From positions 1 through 6,010 of the forward strand of contig CAKKRN010000035.1 in NCBI GenBank assembly GCA_919902745.1: 6,010 nucleotides of DNA, given 5' to 3'. Below the pieces are notes generated by a model, which had not been told where the DNA came from, made no database searches, and was given only the letters and a program-made list of their open reading frames with translations. The translations under genes and the position numbers were made by a program. Shown here piece after piece: positions 6,006 through 6,010 of this stretch; within the stretch, counting starts at the first letter, position 1, and every line of letters starts with the position of its first letter. The DNA is from Syntrophaceae bacterium (lineage in GTDB: Bacteria; Desulfobacterota; Syntrophia; Syntrophales; UBA5619).

Positions 6006-6010
6006 AATAT

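Noticed and set aside
1..6010. CRISPR array, tRNA or rRNA genes, phage or transposase genes
   Set aside because: No regularly spaced direct repeats, cloverleaf or rRNA-like sequence, and no transposase or integrase motifs were seen on either strand.

Overview
The window reads as a bacterial signalling locus in GC-rich DNA, with all supportable genes on the minus strand. The NtrC-family two-component pair, a match to the sigma-54 promoter consensus and the style of the intergenic repeats fit a deltaproteobacterium in the broad sense (for example Syntrophales or Desulfobacterota). That assignment rests on pattern recognition, not on a search.

In transcription order (right to left), the first gene is a membrane sensor histidine kinase (4165-5940) of the ZraS/AtoS type: two membrane segments, a periplasmic sensor, PAS, HisKA and HATPase_c. 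It overlaps by 8 bases the next gene, a sigma-54-activating response regulator of the ZraR/AtoC/NtrC type (2790-4172: receiver, AAA+ with GAFTGA, Fis-type helix-turn-helix). The two are almost certainly co-transcribed and form one phosphorelay.

The 435-base gap after the regulator contains a compact repeat element (2562-2768). It is bounded by perfect 17-base inverted repeats and carries two internal hairpins, one with a 13-bp stem. A sigma-70-like promoter (2409-2436) then precedes a soluble diguanylate cyclase (327-2354) with GAF-PAS-GAF-GGDEF architecture, an active GGEEF motif and an intact RxxD inhibitory site.

The last 326 bases look like the control region of another minus-strand gene that leaves the window at base 1. 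They hold a full match to the sigma-54 -24/-12 consensus (70-85), an AT-rich tract upstream of it (106-144), and two inverted-repeat sites about 120-210 bases upstream of the predicted transcription start, where enhancer-binding activators usually sit. Downstream of the promoter are a good Shine-Dalgarno sequence and a TTG start for a peptide with a CxxC motif. The simplest model is that the kinase/regulator pair drives this sigma-54 promoter, with the cyclase adding c-di-GMP signalling at the same locus. The link between regulator and promoter is inferred from position and family, not shown by the sequence.
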